From the IMG/VR virus record IMGVR_UViG_3300023184_004198, positions 124,001-188,000 of that record: 64,000 bases of DNA, one strand, 5' to 3'. This DNA is from a virus. This document shows positions 49,597-58,294 of the stretch, one piece after another (the stretch's first letter is position 1; each line of letters begins with the position of its first letter). A model generated the notes under the pieces. The model did not search any database. It had not been told where the DNA came from and saw only the letters and a program-made list of their open reading frames with translations. Position numbers and translations under genes: made by a program.

Positions 49597-50520
49597 ATGA
49601 AACAGTTATGGACAGAAAAATATCGGCCCAACACTTTGGCGGATTATGTTTTTCGTGACCAAGCACAGCGAGAGCAGGTAGAGGGTTGGGTCAAATCTGG
49701 CGCTATCCCACACTTGCTGTTCTCTGGATCACCAGGTGTGGGCAAGACCACCTTGGCCAAGATCCTGATACATGAACTAGGCATTGATCCGTTTGATGTC
49801 ATGGAAATCAATGCGTCAAGAGAAAACAACATTGATACTATTCGTGCCAAGATCACAGGCTTTGTGCAGACCATGCCGTTTGGTGATTTTAAAATTGTGT
49901 TGTTGGACGAAGCAGATTACATCACTCCCAACGGCCAAGCAGCCTTGCGTGGTGTAATGGAAACCTACTCCAGCACTGCCAGATTCATACTCACTTGCAA
50001 TTATCCCAATCGTGTTATCCCGGCCTTGCACAGCAGATGTCAAGGATTCCACATTGAGAAAGTGGATGTCACAGAATTCACTGCTAGAATGGCCACCATC
50101 TTGGTAACAGAGAGTGTGGAGTTTGACCTGGATACCTTGGACAGTTATGTCAAGGCCACATATCCAGACCTGCGCAAGTGTATCAACTTGTGCCAAATGA
50201 ACACAGTGGATGGCAGGTTGTCAGCCCCTCATGGGGACGAAGGTGGCGCAACATCTGACTATTTGTTGGCGGCTGTGGACATGTTCAAACGTGGCAAAAT
50301 ACGTGAAGCCAGAACATTGTTGTGCCAAAATGTGCGCAGTGAGGACATGGAAGCCCTGTTCCGCTGGATGTACGACAACTTGGACTTGTGGGGCACAACA
50401 CCCGAACGCCAGGACCAAGCCATTATAATCATACGCAACAGTGCGGCCAATAACAGCCTTGTGGCGGATCACGAAATCAACTTGAGCGCAACCATTGTAG
50501 AACTGTGCAACATTCAATGA
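49597..50520 (+). CDS. Sliding-clamp loader ATPase subunit (T4 gp44-like)
   Basis: 307 residues, AAA+ RFC small-subunit type. EKYRPNTLADYVFRDQ start, Walker A GSPGVGKT (44-51), Walker B VLLDEADY (Asp104), sensor 1 TCNYPNR and SRC arginine finger (LHSRCQGF). It loads the clamp for replication and late transcription in T4-like phages. Matches the use of TAAATA late promoters in this window. The gp45 clamp gene is not in the window. ATGA overlap with the next gene. Confidence 0.95.
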   Translation: MKQLWTEKYRPNTLADYVFRDQAQREQVEGWVKSGAIPHLLFSGSPGVGKTTLAKILIHELGIDPFDVMEINASRENNIDTIRAKITGFVQTMPFGDFKIVLLDEADYITPNGQAALRGVMETYSSTARFILTCNYPNRVIPALHSRCQGFHIEKVDVTEFTARMATILVTESVEFDLDTLDSYVKATYPDLRKCINLCQMNTVDGRLSAPHGDEGGATSDYLLAAVDMFKRGKIREARTLLCQNVRSEDMEALFRWMYDNLDLWGTTPERQDQAIIIIRNSAANNSLVADHEINLSATIVELCNIQ

Positions 50521-50807
50521 GATACTTACTTTTAACCTATTACAAAAAACCCGACGGCAAGATTGACGAAGTCATGGCCGTGGCCAAAAACTTGAAAAAA
50601 CGCGACATTGCAACTTGCAACGTCATACTTGACTTTAAAAAATTAGAAGTGATCAAAGCCAGTATGTCGGGCACAGATGTACCAAAAGATTTTGACCGCA
50701 TTGCAGGGTATTACCATCAACACTATGCTGCCACCATAGAGCGATTGTTCAACGAGAATGGCTACGAAGTTGAAGTCAACAAACCCCAACAAGATGCGGC
50801 TGGATGA
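50517..50807 (+). CDS. Phage hypothetical protein next to clamp loader
   Basis: 96 residues from ATG 50517. MRYLLLTYYKKPDGKIDEVM, CNVILDFKKLEVIKASMSGT, YHQHYAATIERL. In T4 gp62 and RegA follow gp44; this is too short for gp62 and not recognisable as RegA. I recall the same type of small protein in cyanophages. Confidence 0.65.
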   Translation: MRYLLLTYYKKPDGKIDEVMAVAKNLKKRDIATCNVILDFKKLEVIKASMSGTDVPKDFDRIAGYYHQHYAATIERLFNENGYEVEVNKPQQDAAG

Positions 50808-51732
50808 TTTAGATGGTTTACACATTGAACTGACCAATCTGTGTACGTTGAAATGTCCAGGTTGCCTGAGAACACAGTTGATTAAAAAATGGCCTCGCCA
50901 TTGGAAAAATTACAGTTTAGATTTGGATGTTGTTGCAAAATTCTTAGACGTTGATTTGCAGGGCAAAACCATTACCTTGTGTGGCAACACAGGCGATTCT
51001 ATATATCATCCCAAGTTTCATGACTTTGTGGCATATTTTAAAAATCGCGGTGCCCAGCTTCGAGTGTTTACCAATGGTAGTTATCGCAATCAGTCTTGGT
51101 GGGACACCACTGTTTCTTATTTGGACAGCGCAGATACAGTGATTTTTAGCGTGGATGGTCTGCCAGAAAATTTTACACAATATCGAATCAATGCAGATTG
51201 GCAATCAATTTTGATTGGCATGCAGGCTTGTATACAAGCATCTTGCAAAACTGTGTGGAAATACATTCCGTTCAATTTCAATGAAAATGACATTGCTGCC
51301 GCAGAACAACTCAGTCAAAACATGGGCTTTGATGTTTTTAAAATTGAACAAAGCAGCAGATTTGACGAACGCAATGGAGTAGATTATCAGTTGATGTCTT
51401 TCATGCCCAGCGGCAATCAACACATAGATGCAAGATATCAACATCAAGCAGAATGGAAAAACTCAAGGCTCACAATCCAGATTGATCCTGTTTGCAATGA
51501 TCAAAGAAGTCATTACATTTCGGCCAACGGGTTTTACAGTCCCTGTTGTTTTGTATCTGACTATGCATTTTATTACAAGACAGAATTTGGTAAAAACAAA
51601 AAAATGTACAACATTGCAGACCGTACACTCACCGGGTTGTTTCAACAAACAGAATTCAATGAGTTTTACAATAATTTACACGATCACGCAGTTTGTCAAT
51701 TTAGTTGTCCCGCTACACAGGAAAGAAAATGA
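50794..51732 (+). CDS. Radical SAM protein
   Basis: 312 residues from ATG 50794; ATG 50758 would add 12 residues and enlarge the overlap. CX3CX2C motif is CTLKCPGC (Cys17, 21, 24), followed by TLCGNTGDSIYHPKF and LRVFTNGSYR. The C-terminal part has Cys pairs (YSPCCFVSDY, VCQFSCPA) typical of a SPASM or twitch auxiliary cluster. Substrate unknown; possibly a peptide or sugar. Second radical SAM enzyme here; ATGA overlap with the HAD gene. Confidence 0.88.
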   Translation: MRLDDLDGLHIELTNLCTLKCPGCLRTQLIKKWPRHWKNYSLDLDVVAKFLDVDLQGKTITLCGNTGDSIYHPKFHDFVAYFKNRGAQLRVFTNGSYRNQSWWDTTVSYLDSADTVIFSVDGLPENFTQYRINADWQSILIGMQACIQASCKTVWKYIPFNFNENDIAAAEQLSQNMGFDVFKIEQSSRFDERNGVDYQLMSFMPSGNQHIDARYQHQAEWKNSRLTIQIDPVCNDQRSHYISANGFYSPCCFVSDYAFYYKTEFGKNKKMYNIADRTLTGLFQQTEFNEFYNNLHDHAVCQFSCPATQERK

Positions 51733-52310
51733 AAAAGAAATTAATATTAGTTGATGCAGATGGTGTATTGTTAGACTGGGAGTTTGCGTTCTCAGTGTGG
51801 ATGGAAGAACACGGGTTTGCCAAACAGGAAGGACATCAGTTTGAATACGATATTGGTGTTCGCTACGGCATTGATCGAGAGCAGAGTTTCAAACTGATCA
51901 AAATGTTCAACGAGTCGGCTGCAATTGGATTTTTGCCACCGCTGCGTGATGCCATGTACTATGTGAAACGCCTGCACGAAGAGCATGGCTATGTGTTTCA
52001 CTGCATCACCAGTTTGAGTACAGACGTCAATGCTGGTAGATTGAGAGAAATGAACCTGCGTAAGTTGTTTGGCAAGACTGCATTTACAGGTGTCACATGT
52101 TTGGCCACTGGTGCAGATAAACACTCGGCACTGGAGCCTTATACCAATTCGGGTCTGTGGTGGATTGAAGACAAGCCCGAAAATGCTGACCTAGGCTATG
52201 ATCTGGGTTTGCAGAGCATATTAATGGAACACGGGCACAACATGAATCATGAGTGCCCGTATCCTGTGGTTAAAAATTGGCGGGAAATCTACGCAATAAT
52301 CACCTCCTAA
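51729..52310 (+). CDS. HAD-superfamily phosphatase
   Basis: 193 residues from ATG 51729. Motif I DADGVLLD (Asp9, Asp11), motif II-like CITSLS, Lys near 139 and motif III IEDKPENADLG. Fits 5'-nucleotidase-type HAD enzymes of phages that supply or trim nucleotides. Converges with phoH (four-base overlap). Confidence 0.82.
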   Translation: MKKKLILVDADGVLLDWEFAFSVWMEEHGFAKQEGHQFEYDIGVRYGIDREQSFKLIKMFNESAAIGFLPPLRDAMYYVKRLHEEHGYVFHCITSLSTDVNAGRLREMNLRKLFGKTAFTGVTCLATGADKHSALEPYTNSGLWWIEDKPENADLGYDLGLQSILMEHGHNMNHECPYPVVKNWREIYAIITS

Positions 52311-53041
52311 GCGGCGTAGAGTTTCAACACTGACCCAATGATGCTGTGGCGTTGCACGTCACGAGTTTGCATTTCGCACACAGCAATTCCCGCCACTGGT
52401 GTTTGACCCAGTTTAGCGCATAGATCGTACAAGCCATTGTCCCCTCTAGCACGATCGGCTTGTTCCACATCTCCTGTAATCACTATCTTAGAGTTCTGTC
52501 CAATGCGTGTCATCAGCATTTTTACTTGTGCTGGTGTGGCATTTTGCATTTCGTCTGCGATGATCCACGAATTTTTGAAGGTTCGGCCTCTCATGTATGC
52601 CAGAGGAGATATTTCCAGAACTTGATCTTCAATCATGGCCACGATGTCTTGTGGCCTATAGTATTCACGCATGACATCCAATAAGGGACGAGTCCAAGGT
52701 TCCATTTTGGCAACTAAATTGCCGGGCAAAAAGCCATGGCTTTCGCCCTCTACACCCACTGCGGGTCTTGTCAGCACTATTCGATCGCATACTCCTTCTC
52801 TTAGATTTTTAACAGCAGCCAGCATCGCCAGGTACGTTTTACCTGTTCCAGCGGGACCTGCTGTGACGACAATGTGTTGATCAGGGTCCTGTAGTGCCAT
52901 GACCAGGCGCTCTTGATTTCGTGTTCGAGGGATCAAGTCTATGCGGCGAGGTTGTGCCCGCGGCGCTTGGTTAAAGTTAATGGTGTTTTCTACTGCCTGA
53001 TTCATACGTTTTTGTGCTTTTGTTGCTCGTTGTCTACTCAA
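52307..53041 (-). CDS. phoH: PhoH-like ATPase
   Basis: 244 residues. Start is TTG 53041, supported by AGGAG eight bases upstream. Walker A GPAGTGKT (62-69), RPAVGVEGESHGFLPG, Walker B-like WIIADEMQNATP and TGDVEQADRARGDNGLYD are PhoH signatures. PhoH is an RNA/ATP-associated protein widespread in marine phages. A late element and a CCCTACAGGG hairpin precede it. Confidence 0.95.
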   Translation of the reverse strand: MSRQRATKAQKRMNQAVENTINFNQAPRAQPRRIDLIPRTRNQERLVMALQDPDQHIVVTAGPAGTGKTYLAMLAAVKNLREGVCDRIVLTRPAVGVEGESHGFLPGNLVAKMEPWTRPLLDVMREYYRPQDIVAMIEDQVLEISPLAYMRGRTFKNSWIIADEMQNATPAQVKMLMTRIGQNSKIVITGDVEQADRARGDNGLYDLCAKLGQTPVAGIAVCEMQTRDVQRHSIIGSVLKLYAA

Positions 53042-53072
53042 GTGTGATTCTCCTAAGCCCTGTAGGGCCAGG

Positions 53073-53078
53073 TATTTA
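53073..53078 (-). promoter_or_regulatory. Late element TAAATA
   Basis: CCGTAAATACC on the minus strand, 32 bases before the phoH TTG. Confidence 0.5.
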
Positions 53079-53122
53079 CGGTCAGCATTTTGATGATAAC
53101 GGAGTGGTATTCTTTAATTCTT

Positions 53123-53140
53123 GGTCACTAAATACTGACC
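53123..53140. promoter_or_regulatory. Late element inside an inverted repeat
   Basis: GGTCA-CTAAATAC-TGACC: a TAAATA element (53129-53134) framed by perfect five-base arms. It lies between divergent phoH and the 53208 gene and may be an operator for a late-promoter regulator. Confidence 0.45.
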
Positions 53141-53194
53141 AGGCCGCAAAAAGCACACAGGCCTAAGTCTATTGTGCGCTCACAACAACTTTGG

Positions 53195-53200
53195 TAAATA
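53195..53200 (+). promoter_or_regulatory. Late element TAAATA, near-leaderless
   Basis: GGTAAATAATGC; predicted +1 at 53206, two bases before ATG 53208. Confidence 0.6.
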
Positions 53201-53207
53201 ATGCATT

Positions 53208-53819
53208 ATGCAAACAAAGAACATACACGGCACCAACGACAAAGAACTGTTCAAGAATCACGAAGATTATTGGCAGGTCGCTGACAACATTCGTGACATT
53301 TACATGAGCGATGGCAGTCTGACCACGCTGTTGGACTTTGAACGTGTGTTGGACGAGATGGATATTTACGCATTTCGTAACTGGGAAATTGGCGAATTAG
53401 TTGCTGGCCCAGACATTGGCAAATACACAGTGGGTGTGACATTTATGTGGCCAGAAAAAATGATGCCTGACCCACGCGGCGGCAAAAGGCTGCTGCCATT
53501 TGATTGCAAAGTCACATACAAAAAACAAAAGATCAAAATCCCCATCAAAATTGATGATCCATCGGATTACATTCCTGGCACCAAGAAAGCCAAGATTGTT
53601 GAGAAGCCTGTGTGGCTGGTGGAGATTGTCATGCCCAAGCGCCTCATGAGCGAGATCCGTACAGGCTCAATTGAGATGGAAGATCAAGAAATTGACTTGG
53701 ATGAACTAGACGCAGCCTACGAGCAGGATCTAGACAAAGAAGACACACAAAGTGATGCAAAGGCACAAAATGCACAACAAAACTTACAACAAGACCTCCA
53801 ACCCGTCCCGGCTGCTTGA
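53208..53819 (+). CDS. Phage hypothetical protein
   Basis: 203 residues. LFKNHEDYWQVADNIRDIYM and VGVTFMWPEKMMPDPRGGKR blocks, beta-rich middle, then an acidic, Gln-rich tail (QNAQQNLQQDLQPV). No SD; late element just upstream. I recall similar proteins near structural genes in T4-like phages. Function unknown. Confidence 0.65.
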   Translation: MQTKNIHGTNDKELFKNHEDYWQVADNIRDIYMSDGSLTTLLDFERVLDEMDIYAFRNWEIGELVAGPDIGKYTVGVTFMWPEKMMPDPRGGKRLLPFDCKVTYKKQKIKIPIKIDDPSDYIPGTKKAKIVEKPVWLVEIVMPKRLMSEIRTGSIEMEDQEIDLDELDAAYEQDLDKEDTQSDAKAQNAQQNLQQDLQPVPAA

Positions 53820-54339
53820 AGGGTTGCAATATCGTGACCTAGAAGGCATGATGAAGCCTACCATTCATGTGGATGAATTTAGTGGCAAAATGGGCGATGA
53901 TGAGGATATCATTGTGTTGAGTTTCTTTGTGCGTGACAAACAAGCAGCCAAAGACCTAGTGGCCTGGTTTGAAAAAGGCTATGATTTTGTACTGGATGCT
54001 GACCGCAGCCCAGGTGAAATCAAACCCAGCCGCTATTTGGTGTATGTGGAAATGCGTCGCCGCAGTGCTGCACCACAGTATGTGGCCGAATTGATTAATG
54101 ATTTAACTACACTCACAGAACATGAACCTGAAGATTGGATAATGCGATATAATAATCAAACACAGCCTTGGAGTGAAGAAGCATTTGCAAGCACTGTGCC
54201 GCTGACTCCAGATGAGTATCGTAGAACACACGAATCAGATTTGAATGAGTGGCGCACTGCCGCTGGGTTGCCTGTAAAACAGATTCACGAAACCCGGCCT
54301 GACATGCGGGCACTACAGGCTGCTGCTGGACTTATCTAA
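53770..54339 (+). CDS. Phage hypothetical protein
   Basis: 189 residues from ATG 53770, inside the end of the previous gene. HVDEFSGKMGDDEDIIVLSF and YLVYVEMRRRSAAPQYVAEL give an alpha/beta first half; the C-terminal part is helical. Its pairing with the 53208 gene (translational coupling) suggests a joint role. No family recognised. Confidence 0.65.
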   Translation: MHNKTYNKTSNPSRLLEGLQYRDLEGMMKPTIHVDEFSGKMGDDEDIIVLSFFVRDKQAAKDLVAWFEKGYDFVLDADRSPGEIKPSRYLVYVEMRRRSAAPQYVAELINDLTTLTEHEPEDWIMRYNNQTQPWSEEAFASTVPLTPDEYRRTHESDLNEWRTAAGLPVKQIHETRPDMRALQAAAGLI

Positions 54340-54847
54340 TCCATTCACAGTAGATTCTATTGTTGCTGTCCTGCTGTAAATCAGCAACACGGAATCCAAA
54401 CTGGTCAGCATATTGATGCAACCGTTCAGGAGTCCAGTCAAAAAAATCAATAGACTTGCATTGTTCATTGCCGTGGTCTTGACGTCCAGGATTGCAACGC
54501 CAGTATATTCTAGCATGCGGAGTCAGCAATTGAACCACATGATCAATTTGCTTTAATATTGTTTCCTCACTACCAAAATTGATACTGCCCAGGCAAAATG
54601 CCACATTAAATTGTATATTGCTTTCAAACTCTTCAATGGTGCATTTGTAGTCAGCCTGATCAAACGCAGGATCTATGCCGGTTAGATTGGCAATGCGTCC
54701 TCGAAACGGATTGGTGCCGCAGCCTACATCCAGCACTGATTCGCCTAGTTTTATTTTTTGGAGAAGTGCCCATCCAGAATATTCATATTGATCAATGTTT
54801 GAGTGCCAATGAGTGCTGAAATATTTGTCTAAGGTGTGTTGGTCCAT
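54332..54847 (-). CDS. SAM-dependent methyltransferase
   Basis: 171 residues from ATG 54847 (54865 possible). VLDVGCGTNPF is motif I; LTGIDPAFDQADYKC motif II; NVAFCLGSINFGS the later strand. Small class I methyltransferase. Lies divergent to the next gene and convergent with the previous one. Substrate unknown; cell-surface glycan is possible from context. Confidence 0.85.
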   Translation of the reverse strand: MDQHTLDKYFSTHWHSNIDQYEYSGWALLQKIKLGESVLDVGCGTNPFRGRIANLTGIDPAFDQADYKCTIEEFESNIQFNVAFCLGSINFGSEETILKQIDHVVQLLTPHARIYWRCNPGRQDHGNEQCKSIDFFDWTPERLHQYADQFGFRVADLQQDSNNRIYCEWIR

Positions 54848-54863
54848 ATAATTAATTATACAC

Positions 54864-55439
54864 ATGCTTCCCAACAGAATATTTCTAACAGGCGTGCCCG
54901 GCTCACGCTGGTCAGGTATTGCACAAACACTAGAAACCATTCCAGGTTTTAATACCACAGACCGCACACCAGCACGTACATACAGTCATCATAGTTACAC
55001 AGGACACCAAGGTGCTTACTTTGGTCCAGGTATGGAACTGGAATGTAGATTAAATGACCAGTATATTGATGCGGCCTGGACTGAGCCTGGTGGCACACGA
55101 TTGATTAAAAGTCATGACTGGGCATATGTGTTGCCTCAAGTACAACATTATTTTCCCAAAGACTGGATCATGTTGGTGTATCGTCCAGACATGGCGTCAT
55201 ATGCATGGTGGCACGAAGCAGGCGGGTTTCAAATCAAATACCCTTGCTATAATGCTTACCAGGACAGTACAGGCATGTTGGCAGCCATAACAAGACAGAA
55301 TCAGTGCATACTTGAATATGCACACAGTCGTAATGCCACTTGGCATCACTTTACACCTGAATGGGTTGAAAGTACATTTGGACATAAGGTTGAAATTAAG
55401 AAGACTTTTCCAGATATTTTAGTAACGGTGCTCAAATGA
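54864..55439 (+). CDS. Possible sulfotransferase-like P-loop protein
   Basis: 191 residues. IFLTGVPGSRWSGIAQTLE resembles the 5' phosphosulfate-binding loop of sulfotransferases, and DWIMLVYRPDMASYAWWHE the 3' phosphate strand. Neighbouring APS-kinase-like protein would supply PAPS. A diverged kinase fold is the alternative. ATGA overlap with the next gene. Confidence 0.5.
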   Translation: MLPNRIFLTGVPGSRWSGIAQTLETIPGFNTTDRTPARTYSHHSYTGHQGAYFGPGMELECRLNDQYIDAAWTEPGGTRLIKSHDWAYVLPQVQHYFPKDWIMLVYRPDMASYAWWHEAGGFQIKYPCYNAYQDSTGMLAAITRQNQCILEYAHSRNATWHHFTPEWVESTFGHKVEIKKTFPDILVTVLK

Positions 55440-55666
55440 GAGATCATGTTTGGTATATCAAATACGCCAGTGCCATAACCATATTATGTGCAATGGTGTT
55501 ACACGTTTTGGGCATCACGCCCTGGAACAGTTTTGTGCAAATGATCGGAGCCGCTGGCTGGATCTATGTGGGCTATCGCTGGAATGAGCGAGCTCTGATG
55601 TTGAATTTCTTGCCCCAGTTCTTCATTATTATCCCGGGGCTGGTGTACATGTATTTTTTGCGATGA
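55436..55666 (+). CDS. Small membrane protein
   Basis: 76 residues, three hydrophobic segments (AITILCAMVLHVLGI, SFVQMIGAAGWIYVG, FLPQFFIIIPGLVYM). Overlaps both neighbours by four bases. Function unknown. Confidence 0.65.
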   Translation: MRDHVWYIKYASAITILCAMVLHVLGITPWNSFVQMIGAAGWIYVGYRWNERALMLNFLPQFFIIIPGLVYMYFLR

Positions 55667-56064
55667 AACGCATACTGATCATGGGTTTGAGTGGTACAGG
55701 CAAGACCACACTGGCTAAGTCACTGCAAACCAAATTGAACTCTGTACATTTTAATGCAGATCAAGTTAGAGGTATGTTCAATGACTGGGACTTCAGTGCA
55801 GAAGGACGCATACGTCAAAGTCAACGCATGCGAGATCTTGCTGATGCAGCCCAGGCTGACTATGTGATTGCTGATTTTATTGCACCATTGAATCGCATGC
55901 GAGTAATATTTGACGCTGATTTTACCATATGGATGGACACTGTACAGCGCAGTCGGTTTGCAGACACTGACCAAATGTTTGTACCTCCTACTAGTTGGGA
56001 ATATGACATGAGGATCACCTCATTTGACTACAATATAGATAATATCTTAAAGGAACTACCATGA
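55663..56064 (+). CDS. Adenylylsulfate kinase-like P-loop protein
   Basis: 133 residues, shorter than CysC (about 180-200). Walker A GLSGTGKTT (8-16), then NADQVRGMFNDWDFSAEGRI-RQSQRMRDL (split to match APS kinase DGDNVR...F...R). IADFIAPLNRMR corresponds to the SFISPYR motif and TIWMDT to the later strand. A kinase for adenylylsulfate or a small nucleotide-like molecule; truncated lid leaves activity open. Confidence 0.72.
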   Translation: MKRILIMGLSGTGKTTLAKSLQTKLNSVHFNADQVRGMFNDWDFSAEGRIRQSQRMRDLADAAQADYVIADFIAPLNRMRVIFDADFTIWMDTVQRSRFADTDQMFVPPTSWEYDMRITSFDYNIDNILKELP

Positions 56065-57026
56065 AACGATTACTCTTACTGTTATTAATGATTCCCATGA
56101 TGGCCCTGGCCTGGGAACCCAGCCGCCCAGTTACTGTGGTGATAGGCAATGCACCTGGTGCAGGCAATGAACTAGCATTTAGAAAACTGTCACAGATCAT
56201 CAATCGCACCAACAAAAAAATTACGTTTGTTGTTGAAAACCGTGCAGGCGCAGACAGCGTGATTGCAATGAATCACATGATGCAAGTATTGCCAGATGGG
56301 CATACCATTGCTGCTTTTAATCACATGAGCCAATATGTTACCCAGGACATTTGGCAGCGCGACATCAAAAAGTATGACTACAACACATTTGAGGATGTGC
56401 TTACCATAGGCAAAAGTCCCTTAGTGCTTGTTGCTATTTCCACCAGCGCAGTCAACACTCCAGATGAATTTGCTACACTGTTGCGTACCACACAACAACC
56501 CGTGTTTGTGGCTGTGGGGTCAGGCGCACATAGAATCACATTTGAGTATTTGATGCTGAAGACCGGGGGCAATAAAAACTTGGTTCGGCACATTGCTTTT
56601 AATGGGCCGGCACAGGCATTGCAAAGTGTTGCTAGTAGTGCAGGTGGCACAGAGTTTGGTATCATGCCCTTGACTGTGGCCCGTCCCTTGATCGAAGCAG
56701 GCCGGGTCAAAGCCATTGGCATCACTGGTGATCGAAAAATAGCGCAAATGCCAAATATCCCACTATTACGAAAGATCGCCCCGGGCATCAACATATTTGC
56801 TGCCTGGAACATTGTGTTGCCGCCACGCACTGATCGTGTGATTGTGGACTATTATGCGGATTTATTTGCTCGGGCTATAAATACTACAGAATACCAAGAA
56901 TGGATGGATCAAAACTTGGTATTTGTGGAAAGCCGAGAGTTAGATCCAGATGGTTTACGGCAACATGCCCAAGAACTACGCCGAACATTCCTACCCCTAG
57001 CAAACCAAATCAACCCCACCGAATAA
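56061..57026 (+). CDS. Bug/TctC-family periplasmic binding protein
   Basis: 321 residues. Signal peptide MKRLLLLLLMIPMMALA, then PSRPVTVVIGNAPGAGNELA and VVENRAGADSVIAMNHM, FGIMPLTVARPLIEAGRVKA, GITGDRKIAQMPNIPLLRK: typical Bug (TctC) solute receptor, a family greatly expanded in Burkholderiales. It binds carboxylates for tripartite transport. No transporter genes are present, so it may boost host uptake. Strong host-lineage clue; unusual in a phage. Confidence 0.92.
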   Translation: MKRLLLLLLMIPMMALAWEPSRPVTVVIGNAPGAGNELAFRKLSQIINRTNKKITFVVENRAGADSVIAMNHMMQVLPDGHTIAAFNHMSQYVTQDIWQRDIKKYDYNTFEDVLTIGKSPLVLVAISTSAVNTPDEFATLLRTTQQPVFVAVGSGAHRITFEYLMLKTGGNKNLVRHIAFNGPAQALQSVASSAGGTEFGIMPLTVARPLIEAGRVKAIGITGDRKIAQMPNIPLLRKIAPGINIFAAWNIVLPPRTDRVIVDYYADLFARAINTTEYQEWMDQNLVFVESRELDPDGLRQHAQELRRTFLPLANQINPTE

Positions 57027-57028
57027 CA

Positions 57029-57034
57029 TAAATA
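57029..57034 (+). promoter_or_regulatory. Late element TAAATA
   Basis: CATAAATATTC, followed by the inverted repeat GTGTATCGATACAC (57039-57052) and AAGGAG. Confidence 0.55.
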
Positions 57035-57065
57035 TTCGTGTATCGATACACTTAAGGAGAATTCC

Positions 57066-57761
57066 ATGGATGCAAAACAATTTGTTAAAAAACTAGTTGA
57101 GGACAATCAAGCATTGTTCAAGGCCAGCCAGTATAACGTTAAAGAATACTTCGACAGCAAACCTGCTCAAGAAGAATTAGTCGAGCACTTTGTTGGCCGC
57201 ATGGTCAACGAGCGCATGAACATGGTGGAAATTGCCAATGCAGTTGCTGCCATGCCTGCTGACACCCCAACAGAAGAACTAGAACTGTTGACACGTCAGG
57301 CACAAGACGAAGCCCGTCACTTCCGCATGGTCAAAGAAGTCATTGAGCACATGACTGGTCAGCCGCTAGACGTAGCCGCTGCCATCGCTGCTGAGGCTGC
57401 CAAACCCACTGCCAAAGGTGCTGGCTTGTTGGCCAAGTACGAAGCAGAAACTGATCCTGTTGCCCTGGCAGCATATCAGTTGGTTGCTGAAGGCCGCGCT
57501 GAGGCTGTATGGAACCAAATGGCTGACTGCATTGAAGACGAGTTCATCTCTACTAGTTACGCCAAGATTGCCAAAGACGAAGGTTTCCACGCCAACATTG
57601 GTGGTTGGAAACTGGAAAAATTGGTTCAAGACGAAGCCACACAACAACGTGTTGAAGTGTTGGTCGCTAAAATGCGCCGGGACTTGTATGACATTTCATG
57701 CCGGAACACCACTGCTGCTGCGGCAGGCAAGCAACTAGTGGCCGAAGCCTACGGTTGGTAA
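57066..57761 (+). CDS. Ferritin-like diiron protein
   Basis: 231 residues, four-helix bundle pattern. Iron ligands likely in EELVEHFVGRMVNERMNMVE, QAQDEARHFRMVKEVIE (ExxH) and EDEFISTSYAKIAKDEGFH (E...ExxH). Such proteins are oxygenases, demethylases or oxidases; the exact reaction is not visible. AAGGAG before ATG, own late promoter. High Ala content is unlike flanking genes, suggesting recent acquisition from a higher-GC donor. Confidence 0.78.
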   Translation: MDAKQFVKKLVEDNQALFKASQYNVKEYFDSKPAQEELVEHFVGRMVNERMNMVEIANAVAAMPADTPTEELELLTRQAQDEARHFRMVKEVIEHMTGQPLDVAAAIAAEAAKPTAKGAGLLAKYEAETDPVALAAYQLVAEGRAEAVWNQMADCIEDEFISTSYAKIAKDEGFHANIGGWKLEKLVQDEATQQRVEVLVAKMRRDLYDISCRNTTAAAAGKQLVAEAYGW

Positions 57762-58294
57762 TGAAGATAGGACTCACACAACGAGTCCTGTTTCACCAAG
57801 ATCGGGCGTATGATTCCTTGGAGCACTCGTGGTACGAGTTTTTGCAAGGACATACGCTCATTCCAATTGCAAACAGACTTCCTGTAAACATCACAGATCT
57901 AGACGCACTAATCATCACAGGTGGCGATGATCATGTCATACGCAACCAAGTAGAACATGAACTAGCAGATTGGATGTTTTTGCTCAATCTTCCTGTGTTA
58001 GGTATTTGTCATGGATGCCAATTCCTAACACAGAAACTGGGTGGCACAGTTGTGCCCGTTGACGATCACATGGACAGTTATCATGAAGTTGATTATCACG
58101 GTGAATCGCACCTGGTCAACAGTTATCATTCTCTGCGTATAGAACACCCACCCCCAGGCGCCACAGTGCTGGCACGTGACCCCGATGGCTATGTAGAATC
58201 CTGGATCCAGGGACGCACCGCTGGCATCATGTGGCATCCTGAGCGCATGTCACAACCTTGGATACCCCAAGAAATACAAAACTTACTAAATTGA
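57761..58294 (+). CDS. Class I glutamine amidotransferase-like protein
   Basis: 177 residues from ATG 57761. Cys83 in LGICHGCQF is the nucleophile; His159 and Glu161 in MWHPERM complete the triad. It is a stand-alone glutaminase domain like PuuD/HisH partners that release ammonia or cleave gamma-glutamyl bonds. A possible ammonia source for other enzymes, but no partner synthase is adjacent. Confidence 0.88.
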   Translation: MKIGLTQRVLFHQDRAYDSLEHSWYEFLQGHTLIPIANRLPVNITDLDALIITGGDDHVIRNQVEHELADWMFLLNLPVLGICHGCQFLTQKLGGTVVPVDDHMDSYHEVDYHGESHLVNSYHSLRIEHPPPGATVLARDPDGYVESWIQGRTAGIMWHPERMSQPWIPQEIQNLLN

